Notes: generated by a model not told the origin, from the letters alone. Positions 43,734-52,934 are shown, numbered from the stretch's first letter. The stretch: DNA of 64,000 bases from an uncultured Dorea sp. (GCA_910578865.1 CAJTRM010000018.1:1-64000); one strand, 5' to 3'. A program made the numbers and translations.

Positions 43734-45899
43734 ATGGGCAGCGATAAAAGAAGAGGAAGAGTGACAATACCGACGGATGTAGATGTGGTAAAGGAAACCC
43801 TGGATTTGGTTGAGCGTTGGGGGGCGGATGCGATCCGTGACTGTGACGGTACGGATTATCCGGAAGCACTGAAAGATGTAGATGCGAAAGTATATTCTAC
43901 CTATTATACGACCAGGAAGGATAATGAGTGGGCAAAGGCGAATCCGGACGAGATTCAGCAGATGTATATTATGACGTCCTTTCATACAGCTGTGGATCCA
44001 GAACTGTCTGTTCACTTAATGGATCATCTTTATCCTGATATGCTGAAGGTGAATTCCTGCGACGATATCAGGAGATGGTGGGAAGTGATGGATCGTACGG
44101 CGGGAGAGGCCGTGCCTGTGGAAAAATGGAGCTATGATGAAGAGGCCGGCGACGTCACGATCCATGGAGCAAAACTGTTCCATGATTATACGGTGAGTTT
44201 CCTGGCATACATTATGTGGGATCCGGTACATATGTATAATGCGGTTATTAACGACTGGAAAGGTGTGGAAAAGCAGATTACCTTCGATGTGCGTCAGCCA
44301 AAGACAAAAGAATTCACAATGAAGCGTCTCCGCAGATTCATTGAGGACAACCCTCATGTGGATGTCATCCGCTATACAACATTTTTCCATCAGTTTACGC
44401 TGATCTTTGACGAGCTTGCACGGGAAAAATATGTGGACTGGTATGGTTACTCTGCGTCGGTGAGCCCGTACATCCTGGAACAATTTGAGAAAGAGGCCGG
44501 GTATAGGTTCCGTCCGGAATTTATTATCGATCAGGGGTATATGAATAACCAGTACCGCATTCCGACGAAAGAATTTAAAGATTTCCAGGCATTTCAGAGA
44601 AGAGAGGTTGCAAAGCTTGCCAAAGAGATGGTGGATCTCACACATGAATTCGGCAAAGAGGCGATGATGTTCCTTGGAGACCACTGGATTGGCATGGAAC
44701 CGTTTATGGAGGAGTTTAAGTCTGTCGGAATAGATGCGGTCGTAGGAAGCGTGGGCAACGGAAGTACCCTCCGTCTGATCAGCGATATTCCGAATGTCAC
44801 ATATACAGAAGGAAGATTCCTGCCGTACTTCTTTCCCGATACGTTCCATGAAGGCGGAGATCCGGTAAAAGAAGCGAAGATCAACTGGGTGACTGCACGG
44901 CGTGCCATTTTAAGAAAACCGATTGACAGGATCGGATACGGCGGATATCTGAAGCTTGCCATGCAATTCCCGGAATTTATTGATTATGTAGAAAGTGTAT
45001 GTGATGAATTCCGTACATTATATGATAATATCAAGGGAACAACACCTTACTGTGTGAAGACTGTGGCAGTGCTGAACAGCTGGGGGAAGATGAGGGCGTG
45101 GGGGTGCCATATGGTGCATCACGCGCTGTACCAGAAGCAGAATTATTCTTATGCGGGCATTATAGAGGCGCTTTCCGGCGCGCCGTTTGACGTGAGGTTC
45201 TTAAGCTTTGACGACATCAGAGAGAATCCGTCGGCCCTTGACGATATTGACGTGATCATTAACGTAGGAGACGCCTATACGGCGCACAGCGGCGGTGAAA
45301 ACTGGATAGACGAGACGGTAGTAACAGCGGTGAAGAAATTCATCTACGACGGAGGCGGATTTATCGGAGTGGGCGAGCCGACGGCCTGTCAGTGGGAAGG
45401 CAGGTACTTCCAGCTTGCAAATGTACTTGGAGTCGAGAAAGAGAACGGCTTTAATCTGAATACAGACAAATATAACTGGGAGGAGCACGACCATTTTATC
45501 AAGGAAGACTGCACAAAGGATATAGATTTCGGAGAAGGCAAAAAGAATATTTTTGCCCTGGACGGAGCCCTTGTTTTAAGACAGACAGATAAAGAGGTGC
45601 AGCTTGCGGTAAATGAGTTCGGAAAAGGACGCTGCGTATATATCAGCGGGCTTCCGTACAGCTTTGAGAACAGCCGGCTTTTGTACCGGTCCGTCATCTG
45701 GTCGTCCCATGATGAAGACGGGCTCTGTAAATGGTTCAGTACCAACTTCAACGTGGAAGTTCATGCATATGTGAAAAACGGCAAATACTGTGTTGTCAAT
45801 AACACGTACGTGCCTCAGAGCACCATCATATACAAGGGCGACGGGACAAGCTTTTCGCTTGACCTGGAGGCAAATGAGATCATATGGTATGAAATCTAA
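43734..45899 (+). CDS. GH112 1,3-beta-galactosyl-N-acetylhexosamine phosphorylase
   Basis: 721 residues, the normal length for GH112. 'RGRVTIPTDVDVVKETLDLVERWGADAIRDCDGT' opens the TIM barrel, 'FLGDHWIGMEPFMEEF' lies near residue 310 where the acid catalyst region is expected, a glutamine-amidotransferase-like domain follows ('DDIDVIINVGDAYTAHSGG'), then a C-terminal beta domain. Splits galacto-N-biose/lacto-N-biose with phosphate to galactose-1-phosphate and HexNAc; galactosyl-rhamnose phosphorylase is the alternative in the family. No signal peptide: it acts in the cytosol on disaccharide brought in by the importer at 46965-50189. Confidence 0.92.
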   Translation: MGSDKRRGRVTIPTDVDVVKETLDLVERWGADAIRDCDGTDYPEALKDVDAKVYSTYYTTRKDNEWAKANPDEIQQMYIMTSFHTAVDPELSVHLMDHLYPDMLKVNSCDDIRRWWEVMDRTAGEAVPVEKWSYDEEAGDVTIHGAKLFHDYTVSFLAYIMWDPVHMYNAVINDWKGVEKQITFDVRQPKTKEFTMKRLRRFIEDNPHVDVIRYTTFFHQFTLIFDELAREKYVDWYGYSASVSPYILEQFEKEAGYRFRPEFIIDQGYMNNQYRIPTKEFKDFQAFQRREVAKLAKEMVDLTHEFGKEAMMFLGDHWIGMEPFMEEFKSVGIDAVVGSVGNGSTLRLISDIPNVTYTEGRFLPYFFPDTFHEGGDPVKEAKINWVTARRAILRKPIDRIGYGGYLKLAMQFPEFIDYVESVCDEFRTLYDNIKGTTPYCVKTVAVLNSWGKMRAWGCHMVHHALYQKQNYSYAGIIEALSGAPFDVRFLSFDDIRENPSALDDIDVIINVGDAYTAHSGGENWIDETVVTAVKKFIYDGGGFIGVGEPTACQWEGRYFQLANVLGVEKENGFNLNTDKYNWEEHDHFIKEDCTKDIDFGEGKKNIFALDGALVLRQTDKEVQLAVNEFGKGRCVYISGLPYSFENSRLLYRSVIWSSHDEDGLCKWFSTNFNVEVHAYVKNGKYCVVNNTYVPQSTIIYKGDGTSFSLDLEANEIIWYEI

Positions 45900-45903
45900 A
45901 GCA

Positions 45904-45939
45904 AAAAAAACAGACTGCGGCAGCGCAGTCTATTTTTTT
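45904..45939. terminator. Bidirectional terminator between GH112 and araC genes
   Basis: AGACTGCG 45912-45919 and CGCAGTCT 45924-45931 with a 4-base loop, preceded by an A run and followed by seven T, so it works on both strands. It overlaps the last codons of the convergent araC gene. Confidence 0.9.
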
Positions 45940-46769
45940 GCGTCGGAATCCTGCCGGTATCTGTTCGGCGTCCTGCCGGTTTCTTTTTTGAAGATCTGCG
46001 AGAAATAGGACTGTGAAGAAAAACCTACCGAAACGGCAATTTTAGAGATTGGGTAATTCGTCGTCTCCAGGAGATGCTTTGCTTCTGAAATACGTTTCCC
46101 GATCAGATAATTGATGGGCGAGATTCCTTTGTAATTTTTAAAGGCATGTACGAGATAGTATTTGTTCAGGTATGTGATCTCGCTCAATGTCTGCAGTGTA
46201 ATATCCTCCATATAATGTTCATCCAGATACTGCTCGATGAACCGGCATTCTCTTGTGATCTTTCTGGTGGGGGCAACGGCAAGTTCTGTTGAAGTCCTTC
46301 GGACAATGTTCCAGATGAGGATTTCCAGAAGGTTCTGGCAGATATCTTCAAAGTTGCTCTCTTTTGTCTGAATCTCGTGCAGGAGAGTCTGAAGATAAAA
46401 GTTCAGTTCTGTCCGGTAGCAGGCAAAGTTGTGGACGCTGTAATCCGAGCGTAGTTCATCAGATTCGTTTTTGAAATACAGTCCGTTGATTCCAAGGACG
46501 ATATACTTTAAGGGTGCGTCACTGCGGCAGACTTCGGTATGGGATACGTTGGGGTTGATGATCACCAGGTCGTTTTCGGTCACCGGGAATTTTTTGTTTT
46601 CAACGATAAACTCCCCCTTTCCCTGAAGTACATAGAAGATCTCAGTAAAATGGTGGGAGTGGGGCATGCTGTGCCAGTCACTTTCATAGCATGCTTCGGT
46701 AATATATAACAGCCTGGTGTTGATCTTTTCGGGTTCCTTTTCTCCAAGTCTGTAATTCTGATTGCTCAT
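45930..46769 (-). CDS. AraC-family regulator (cupin + HTH)
   Basis: 279 residues. N-terminal cupin with 'HSHHFTEIFYVLQGKGEFIVEN' binds the inducer; the C-terminal double HTH has 'ITLQTLSEITYLNKYYLVHAFKNYKG' and 'YPISKIAVSVGFSSQSYFSQIFKKETG'. It sits between the GH112 gene and a divergent ABC importer that share a tandem half-site operator, so it is the likely activator of both. Inducer probably the galactosyl-HexNAc disaccharide. Confidence 0.93.
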   Translation of the reverse strand: MSNQNYRLGEKEPEKINTRLLYITEACYESDWHSMPHSHHFTEIFYVLQGKGEFIVENKKFPVTENDLVIINPNVSHTEVCRSDAPLKYIVLGINGLYFKNESDELRSDYSVHNFACYRTELNFYLQTLLHEIQTKESNFEDICQNLLEILIWNIVRRTSTELAVAPTRKITRECRFIEQYLDEHYMEDITLQTLSEITYLNKYYLVHAFKNYKGISPINYLIGKRISEAKHLLETTNYPISKIAVSVGFSSQSYFSQIFKKETGRTPNRYRQDSDAKK

Positions 46770-46790
46770 GGGATCACCTGCCTTTGCGCC

Positions 46791-46819
46791 ATTATATAAT
46801 TAAGGGAAAGGAAAAGCAA
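46791..46819 (-). promoter_or_regulatory. araC promoter
   Basis: On the minus strand TTGCTT (46814-46819), 17-base spacer, TATAAT (46791-46796). The 14-base string CATTATATAATTAA around this -10 recurs exactly at 46909-46922 at the divergent promoter. Confidence 0.65.
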
Positions 46820-46846
46820 TAATATTATTTTATGAATTTAAAAAAA

Positions 46847-46919
46847 TTGCGCCAAGAGCAATATTTATAAAAAACAGGGCAATATACATATAGTAAAAAT
46901 GACGATATCATTATATAAT
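46847..46919 (+). promoter_or_regulatory. AraC-type operator and promoter of the sugar ABC importer
   Basis: Half-sites GCAATATTTATA at 46858 and GCAATATACATA at 46879 are 21 bases apart. The -35 position (46891-46896, poor consensus) follows 12 bases after the second, then TATAAT 46914-46919. Spacing is identical to the GH112 promoter. Confidence 0.72.
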
Positions 46920-46964
46920 TAAATATGTGAAATGAACAAAATCAACAAAAAGGAGGAGTTTGTT

Positions 46965-48335
46965 ATGAAAATGAAAAAGGCGCTTGCGCTTGGGCTTTCA
47001 GCGATAATGACAATCGGTCTGCTGGCAGGCTGCGGAGGCAAGGAACAAGAGGTGAGTAAAACTGAGGATGGAAAAACAGTTCTCAGATTTGCGGCATTTG
47101 AAGGCGGAAACGGAACAGAAGTATGGAAGAAGATCGTAGAGGCCTTTGAGAAGGAGCATGATGATGTGAAAGTTGAGCTGGAGCTTTCATCAGAGCTTGA
47201 CAAAGACCTGACAAAAGATTTCCAGAACGGAGATATTCCTGACGTTGTATATTACAATTTAGGACAGCCCAGCGCTTTTACAGAGACAATGCTGAAAGAA
47301 GAAGCAGTTGCTGATATCACAGATGTATTTGACGATGAACTGAAAGACAGGCTGGTAGGCGGTATTACAGAGAATGCTGCGGCTCAGCCATACGCTGACG
47401 GTAAGGTTTACCTTGCTCCGATCATTTATACACCTACAGGCTTTTGGTACAACAAAGATCTGTTTGAGGGAGACAATAAGAAATATGACCTTCCTACAAC
47501 ATGGGAGGAATTCTTTGCACTGGGCGACAAGGCAAAAGCAGACGGTATTGCATTATTTACATATCCTACCAACGGATATTTTGATACAACGATGTATCAG
47601 ATGCTGAGCCAGGCAGGCGGATTTGAGTTCTATAACAAGGCTGTAAATTATGATGCCGGCACATGGACATCCGCAGAAGGAAAAAAAGTTATCGATACAA
47701 TCGCAAAACTTGTTTCAGCTGATTATCTTCAGGCTGACACCGTTGCAAATGCAAATGCAGACGGCGGGTTCAAGATCAACCAGCAGAATGTGATTGACAA
47801 TAAAGCTTTATTTATGCCGAACGGCAACTGGGTTATCGGTGAGATGGCAGATTCTACACCGGCAGACTTTAACTGGAGCATGATGGCGCAGCCGAAATTC
47901 TCAGCAGACCAGTCCAACTATATCTACACATTTACAGAGCAGATGTGGGTTCCGGCAGACGCTCCGAACCTGGATCTTGCAAAAGAATTCATTAAGTTTA
48001 TGTACTCTGATACAGTAGTAGAGATTATGCTTGCAAACGAAACGACTGACAAAGAGACAGGAGAGACATCTCCGGCACCGATCGTACCTCCGGTTATCGG
48101 AGCATCCGATGCTCTTCCGGACGGACCGGTAAAGGCTACTTATGAACTGGCAGCTTCCGAGGGTTATGAAGTGGTTGCAGGTACATGGGCAACAACAGAG
48201 GCTATTGAAGGATTTGATATGGCAAAAACAGTATACGGATCCATCGACGGACTTGCTACAGGCGATGTGACAGTAGATGCATATCAGACACAGTTAGTTG
48301 AAGCATGGGAAAAGTTAGCGGAAAACGTTAAATAA
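46965..48335 (+). CDS. Carbohydrate ABC transporter substrate-binding lipoprotein
   Basis: 456 residues, SBP_bac_1 type. Lipobox 'LLAGC' with Cys23; 'FENDVKVELE'-like lobe 1 start ('KEHDDVKVELELSSE'), 'APIIYTPTGFWYNKDLFEG' in the hinge region and 'FTEQMWVPADAPNLDLAKEFIKFMYS' in lobe 2. Start set by AGGAGG at 46951-46956. Shares an AraC-type operator with the GH112 phosphorylase gene, so the ligand is likely a galactosyl-HexNAc sugar from mucin or milk glycans. Confidence 0.93.
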   Translation: MKMKKALALGLSAIMTIGLLAGCGGKEQEVSKTEDGKTVLRFAAFEGGNGTEVWKKIVEAFEKEHDDVKVELELSSELDKDLTKDFQNGDIPDVVYYNLGQPSAFTETMLKEEAVADITDVFDDELKDRLVGGITENAAAQPYADGKVYLAPIIYTPTGFWYNKDLFEGDNKKYDLPTTWEEFFALGDKAKADGIALFTYPTNGYFDTTMYQMLSQAGGFEFYNKAVNYDAGTWTSAEGKKVIDTIAKLVSADYLQADTVANANADGGFKINQQNVIDNKALFMPNGNWVIGEMADSTPADFNWSMMAQPKFSADQSNYIYTFTEQMWVPADAPNLDLAKEFIKFMYSDTVVEIMLANETTDKETGETSPAPIVPPVIGASDALPDGPVKATYELAASEGYEVVAGTWATTEAIEGFDMAKTVYGSIDGLATGDVTVDAYQTQLVEAWEKLAENVK

Positions 48336-48363
48336 TAACTTGAACCATTCATCAGTTAATCGG

Positions 48364-48393
48364 ACGGTGAGTCATCGTGACTCACCGTTTTTG
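48364..48393 (+). terminator. Hairpin between binding-protein and permease genes
   Basis: ACGGTGAGTCA 48364-48374 and TGACTCACCGT 48378-48388, an 11-base perfect stem with a 3-base loop, then TTTTT. Acts as a partial terminator favouring binding-protein mRNA, as at 33312. Confidence 0.85.
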
Positions 48394-48411
48394 TAAAAAG
48401 GAGAAGAGAGT

Positions 48412-49302
48412 ATGAACAGAAAAAGTTCAGAGAGAAAATTCGTGTTTATATGCCTTGCTCCGGCAACCATTTTGCTTGTTCTCCTTATGTTTATTCCAAC
48501 GGTAAACGTATTCAGAATGTCATTATACAAAATGGGCGGTATTACGAACAGCCAGAAATTCGTAGGTTTTAAGAATTTTCAGAGTATAATGGAAGATACT
48601 AATTTCCTTCAGGCTATGCAGAACCAGATTTTGATCATTGTTATGGTAACGCTTTTTACGATAATACTTGCCGTGTTATTTGCAACTTTACTGCAAAGAG
48701 GGTCATTTAAAGGGAACAACCTGTTCCGCGTAATCTTCTATATCCCGAATATTTTGAGTATTGTTGTTATTGCAGGTATTTTCGGAGCAATTTATAATCC
48801 AAGTACCGGACTTTTGAATACATTCCTGCGGGCCATAGGCCTGGACGTTCTTGCACGCCAGTGGATGTCGGAGGGGCAGATCCCGATCTATGCGGTGATC
48901 TTTGCACTTGTATGGCAGGCGATCGGATATTATATGGTCATGTATATGGCAAGCATGGCTGCAATCCCGCCGGATTATTATGAGGCTGCTTCACTTGACG
49001 GGGCGACAGAACTTCAGATGTTTTCAAAGATTACATTTCCTCTGATCTGGAGTAATATCCGTACAACGCTTACATTCTATATTATCAGTACGATCAACTT
49101 AAGCTTTCTGTTTGTCCAGATTATGTCAGGCGGCGGTCCGAACGGAAAGACAGAGGTTGCCCTTAACTATATGTACAAGCAGGCGTACGGGAATAGTTCG
49201 TATGGTTATGGTATGGCGATCGGCGTAGTAATATTTATCTTCTCGTTTGCTCTTGCTGCAATCGTGAATAAGATTACAGACCGAGAAGTATATGAATTCT
49301 AA
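48412..49302 (+). CDS. Carbohydrate ABC transporter permease (MalF/UgpA-type)
   Basis: 296 residues, six membrane segments. N-terminal 'RKFVFICLAPATILLVLLMFIPTVNVF', EAA loop 'YYEAASLDGATELQMFSKITFPLIW' near residue 190. Intact. It forms the channel with the following permease; the energising ATPase is not in the window. Confidence 0.94.
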   Translation: MNRKSSERKFVFICLAPATILLVLLMFIPTVNVFRMSLYKMGGITNSQKFVGFKNFQSIMEDTNFLQAMQNQILIIVMVTLFTIILAVLFATLLQRGSFKGNNLFRVIFYIPNILSIVVIAGIFGAIYNPSTGLLNTFLRAIGLDVLARQWMSEGQIPIYAVIFALVWQAIGYYMVMYMASMAAIPPDYYEAASLDGATELQMFSKITFPLIWSNIRTTLTFYIISTINLSFLFVQIMSGGGPNGKTEVALNYMYKQAYGNSSYGYGMAIGVVIFIFSFALAAIVNKITDREVYEF

Positions 49303-49319
49303 AAAGGAGGGCGGAAAAC

Positions 49320-50189
49320 ATGAAGAATGGGAAAACAGGAAAGATTATTTCTAAAATATTAGTGTATATTGCTCTTCTTACGCTGGCAATTTCCGTTATT
49401 ATACCGGTCGGCTGGGTGTTTATGGCAAGCTTTAAGCGCAATTCAGAATTTATCGGCGCCGACGTGAGTCCGTGGGCGCTGCCCAAGCAGTTATTTTATC
49501 AGAACTTTATCGTGGCATTCAAGGACGCCAATATGGGAACGTTCTTCTTTAACTCAGTCATTGTCACGGCGCTTGCGATGATACTGCTGCTTGTGCTTGC
49601 ACTGCCGGCATCCTATGTACTGGCCAGGTTTAATTTCAGAGGAAAGAAGCTTCTTAACGGCGGATATATGGCAGGGCTTTTCATTAATATCAATTATATC
49701 GTGGTGCCGATCTTCCTGATGCTCAGTTCGGCAAACAGAGCGCTCGGGGTAGAGTGGTTCCTGAATAACAGATTCGTTCTGGCGGTTGTCTATGCTGCCA
49801 GCGCGCTGCCGTTCACGGTGTATCTTCTAAGCGGTTATTTTAAAACGCTTCCGAGAGGCTTTGAGGAGGCGGCTTATATTGACGGCTGCGGCTACTTCAA
49901 AACGATGGTTAAGATTATGATACCGATGGCAAAGCCAAGTATTATCACTGTGATTTTATTTAATTTCCTGTCATTTTGGAATGAATATATTATCGCTTAT
50001 ACATTGATGGACGGAAATGATACGCTTGCAATGGGACTTAAGAATCTGATGGCGGTGGAAAAAACAGCAACCAATTACGGTATCATGTATGCCGGACTGG
50101 TAATCGTTATGCTACCGACTCTGATTCTCTATATTGCAGTTCAGAAACGGCTGACAGAGGGCATGACTCTCGGCGGATTGAAAGGTTAG
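49320..50189 (+). CDS. Carbohydrate ABC transporter permease (MalG-type)
   Basis: 289 residues, six membrane segments, EAA loop 'FEEAAYIDGCGYFKTMVKIMIPMAKP' near 180 and C-terminus 'AVQKRLTEGMTLGGLKG', typical of CUT1 permeases. Gap of 17 bases from the first permease with AAGGAGG. Same unit as the lipoprotein at 46965. Confidence 0.94.
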   Translation: MKNGKTGKIISKILVYIALLTLAISVIIPVGWVFMASFKRNSEFIGADVSPWALPKQLFYQNFIVAFKDANMGTFFFNSVIVTALAMILLLVLALPASYVLARFNFRGKKLLNGGYMAGLFININYIVVPIFLMLSSANRALGVEWFLNNRFVLAVVYAASALPFTVYLLSGYFKTLPRGFEEAAYIDGCGYFKTMVKIMIPMAKPSIITVILFNFLSFWNEYIIAYTLMDGNDTLAMGLKNLMAVEKTATNYGIMYAGLVIVMLPTLILYIAVQKRLTEGMTLGGLKG

Positions 50190-50199
50190 GGAGGGCGTA

Positions 50200-50364
50200 A
50201 TGAGTAAAGTAAGATCTATAATTATGATTCTGGTATTTATTGTCTGCCTTGCTTTGGTTATTGTCGGCCAGAGAAATATCGGCGTACAGGGGCTTGCTAT
50301 GGAGATCGCAGGACTGGCCGGACTTCTGACACTTTTATTTGTGTATAATCATCAATTTAAATAA
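50200..50364 (+). CDS. Small membrane protein, DUF6903-like
   Basis: 54 residues, ten bases after the MalG-type permease with GGGAGGG as ribosome site. It contains two hydrophobic helices ('IIMILVFIVCLALVIVG' and 'LAMEIAGLAGLLTLLFVY') joined by 'QRNIGVQG', with a short polar C-terminus. Comparable peptides follow CUT1 permeases in other Clostridia. Role unknown; an accessory to the importer is inferred from position. Confidence 0.8.
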   Translation: MSKVRSIIMILVFIVCLALVIVGQRNIGVQGLAMEIAGLAGLLTLLFVYNHQFK

Positions 50365-50395
50365 GCCTTTCGCATCTGCTAACTGTGCACGCCGG

Positions 50396-50424
50396 TTGTA
50401 TTTTGGGGCAGATGTTGGTATAAT
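50396..50424 (+). promoter_or_regulatory. Promoter of the PHP-domain gene
   Basis: TTGTAT 50396-50401, 17-base spacer, TATAAT 50419-50424, followed 26 bases later by AAAGGAGG. Confidence 0.75.
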
Positions 50425-50455
50425 AAGTTTAAAAGACGGCAAAGGAGGCTTACTT

Positions 50456-51283
50456 ATGAAATTGGATATGCACTGTCATGTAAAAGAAGGATCCTTAGAC
50501 AGCAAGGTAAGCTTGGATGAATATATTACCAAATTAAAAGAGTATGGGTTCGACGGAATGCTGGTTACTGACCATGACACATATAAAGGGTACCGGCATT
50601 GGAAATATCATATGAAGGACAAGGTTCACGAGGATTTTGTCGTATTAAAGGGAATTGAATACGATACCTGCGATGCCGGGCATATTATCTGTATCATGCC
50701 GGAGGGAGTGAAGATGCGCCTGCTGGAAATGAGGGGGCTTCCGGTGGCAGTCCTGATTGATTTTGTGCACCGGCACGGGGGGATCTTGGGGCCTGCACAC
50801 CCATGCGGGGAAAAGTATATGAGCTTTACCAACACGAAGAGATATTACCGGTCGCCGGAGTTGATGAAGCGGTTTGATTTTGTGGAGGCCTTTAATTCCT
50901 GCGAGCCAGAGTGCTCCAACGAAGGAGCCATGAAGCTTGCCCAGAAATACAAAAAGCCGGGGATCGGCGGAAGTGACGCCCATAAGTTAGAATGTGTGTC
51001 GCAGGGGTATACGATTCTTCCCAAGCGGGTGAATTGTGAGACGGAACTGATCTCTTTGATCCGGCAGAAGGCTCCCATTGAGGCCGGCGGTACGTTGTAT
51101 GACAAGACGACGAAGGAACGGATCGGGAAGGCGAGCAAGATCCTGGCCTATTCCTTCTGGTTTTACAATAAGAGCGGCGAGATCATCAAGAGGCATAAGA
51201 GGAGAAAGAAAGGGGAGGTTGAAAACCCCATTGATCCGATTGATCCCATTGAGATCCCGTATCTGCAGAGCCGACAGGGGTAA
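50456..51283 (+). CDS. PHP-domain phosphoesterase-like protein
   Basis: 275 residues from the ATG at 50456. PHP metal motifs in order: 'MKLDMHCHV' (HxH), 'MLVTDHDTY' (DH), 'LKGIEYDT' (Glu), 'GPAHPCG' and 'GIGGSDAHKLE' (DxH). Family members hydrolyse nucleoside or sugar phosphates, or histidinol phosphate. The C-terminal 40 residues are basic and end in a short tandem 'NPIDPIDPIEIP'. Separate promoter; not obviously tied to the importer upstream. Confidence 0.88.
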   Translation: MKLDMHCHVKEGSLDSKVSLDEYITKLKEYGFDGMLVTDHDTYKGYRHWKYHMKDKVHEDFVVLKGIEYDTCDAGHIICIMPEGVKMRLLEMRGLPVAVLIDFVHRHGGILGPAHPCGEKYMSFTNTKRYYRSPELMKRFDFVEAFNSCEPECSNEGAMKLAQKYKKPGIGGSDAHKLECVSQGYTILPKRVNCETELISLIRQKAPIEAGGTLYDKTTKERIGKASKILAYSFWFYNKSGEIIKRHKRRKKGEVENPIDPIDPIEIPYLQSRQG

Positions 51284-51293
51284 GAGATCCGTA

Positions 51294-51339
51294 ACAAAAG
51301 GAGGCTGTGATCCGGACAGATCACGGCCTCCTCTTTTGT
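51294..51339. terminator. Bidirectional terminator between the PHP gene and metQ
   Basis: ACAAAAGGAGGC..GTGATC 51294-51312 pairs with GATCAC..GCCTCCTCTTTTGT 51319-51339; A-rich on one side and T-rich on the other, so it serves both convergent genes. Confidence 0.9.
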
Positions 51340-51381
51340 AGTCTGTACTGCCGTCCGTTTTTGGCCGGCTTTATAATGATC

Positions 51382-52239
51382 CTAATATTTTGAGCAGTGT
51401 ACGGCAGCGCTTCCTAAATGATCTTCGATCACGGCGCCGGCAGCTTCTCCGCCCATAGATTCCTGGAGATCCTTTGCCCACTGTGCGTCTTTATTCTCTT
51501 CTTTTACAGCAATAAGGATTCCGTATTCCTTCCCTACCTCTGTCGGGTCGTATGCAAGGGCGCTTTCCGGATCTAAGCCGGCTTCCTGCATTGCGATAGG
51601 ATAGCAGACGCCTGCATCCAGATCGTCCAGGATCGTAGGGATGGATTCGGAGTCAACTTCTGCTAATTCTAAGTTGAATTTATTTTCTTCGATCTCTAAC
51701 TGAGAATATTCTTCAAAGCCGTCCTTTAATGTAATCAGTCCTTCTGCGGCCAGGAAGCGAAGCGCCCTGGAACGGTTCGTAGGATCTCTCGGGATACCGA
51801 TCTTCATACCTTCGCCGATTTCATCAACGCTTTTAAGCTTGTTGGAATACAGGCCGAAGCAGGTATAATAGATGGAGTCGCCGGCCGGCACCAGATCTCC
51901 GCTGTTTTCTTCGTTAAAGTTATCCATATATGCCTGATGCTGAATGAAGTTTGCCTCTATGCTTCCTTCTTCAATTGCGTTATTGGATACGATCGGGTCC
52001 TCGATGACGGAAACCTCAAGAGTATAACCCTTTGCCTCGAAGTCCTCCTTAATGGCATTGATTAGCTCTTCTTTCATCGGATCACCTGCAGCGAGGCGGA
52101 TTGTGTCTGTCTCTTTTTTCTCTTCTTTTACTTCTTGCTCTGTTTCTGTGCCCTCGGCCTTCTTTTCGTCAGAGCCGCATGCTGTCATGCTCAAAACCAG
52201 AGCCGTTACACTTAAAAGTGCGATCAGTTTTTTCTTCAT
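51382..52239 (-). CDS. metQ: Methionine ABC transporter substrate-binding lipoprotein MetQ
   Basis: 285 residues, NlpA/MetQ family. Lipobox 'MTAC' with Cys21, then an acidic linker. 'IRLAAGDPMKEELINAIK', 'ANFIQHQAYMDNFN' and 'KIGIPRDPTNRSRALRFLAAEGLI' are the family core. Third gene of metNIQ on the minus strand; 38 bases after metI. Confidence 0.94.
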   Translation of the reverse strand: MKKKLIALLSVTALVLSMTACGSDEKKAEGTETEQEVKEEKKETDTIRLAAGDPMKEELINAIKEDFEAKGYTLEVSVIEDPIVSNNAIEEGSIEANFIQHQAYMDNFNEENSGDLVPAGDSIYYTCFGLYSNKLKSVDEIGEGMKIGIPRDPTNRSRALRFLAAEGLITLKDGFEEYSQLEIEENKFNLELAEVDSESIPTILDDLDAGVCYPIAMQEAGLDPESALAYDPTEVGKEYGILIAVKEENKDAQWAKDLQESMGGEAAGAVIEDHLGSAAVHCSKY

Positions 52240-52277
52240 GTCTTTCTCCTTTGCTTTTTTATATTTTTACAATACAG

Positions 52278-52934
52278 TTATTTTAATTTGCTGTACAGTA
52301 AATTACCGATTGACTGGATGGATTGTACCAGTATGACCAGAATCAACACGGTGCCGTACATAATGACATCGTTAAAGCTCTGGTATCCATAGATCAGCGC
52401 TACATTTCCAAGACCTCCTGCTCCCAGGGCTCCGGCCATGGACGAACTGCCCAGGATGGAGATCACAACCAGTGTAACGCTGATACACATAGACGGGATC
52501 GCTTCCTTTAGCATTACCTTGAAGATAATATAGAAGTTGGAGGCGCCAAAGGCTTTGGCGGCTTCGATCATTCCCGGTGTGACTGCCTTTAGGTTCCCTT
52601 CAAATACCCTTGCTACAAAGGGACAGGCTACGATGACCAACGGAAATAATGCCGCATTTTTTCCGATGGTGGTGCCCATCACTGTCCTGGTGACAGGCAG
52701 GATGGTTACTGCCAGTATAAGAAAGGGAAAAGAACGCAGAATGTTAACGGCTACGTTCAACAGGCGGTAGAAATATTTATGGGGCGCCAGGCCGTCTTCT
52801 GCCGTAATTACTAATATCACTGCAAAACCAAATCCCAGGATACAGGAAAATACAGTTCCCCAGAATGTCATATAAAGACTTTCCCACAGAGCCGGGAGCA
52901 TTATCATCTTAATCACCAATACCGGATCATTCAT
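52278..52934 (-). CDS. metI: Methionine ABC transporter permease MetI
   Basis: 218 residues, five membrane segments, EAA loop 'MIEAAKAFGASNFYIIFKVMLKEAIP'. Begins 'LPALWESLYMTFWGTVFSCILGF', as in MetI. Overlaps metN by 8 bases. Confidence 0.95.
   Translation of the reverse strand: MNDPVLVIKMIMLPALWESLYMTFWGTVFSCILGFGFAVILVITAEDGLAPHKYFYRLLNVAVNILRSFPFLILAVTILPVTRTVMGTTIGKNAALFPLVIVACPFVARVFEGNLKAVTPGMIEAAKAFGASNFYIIFKVMLKEAIPSMCISVTLVVISILGSSSMAGALGAGGLGNVALIYGYQSFNDVIMYGTVLILVILVQSIQSIGNLLYSKLK

Noticed and set aside
51215..51270. Tandem IDP repeat at the C-terminus of the PHP protein as a functional repeat
   Set aside because: Only about three units of nine bases; likely simple replication slippage in a tail.
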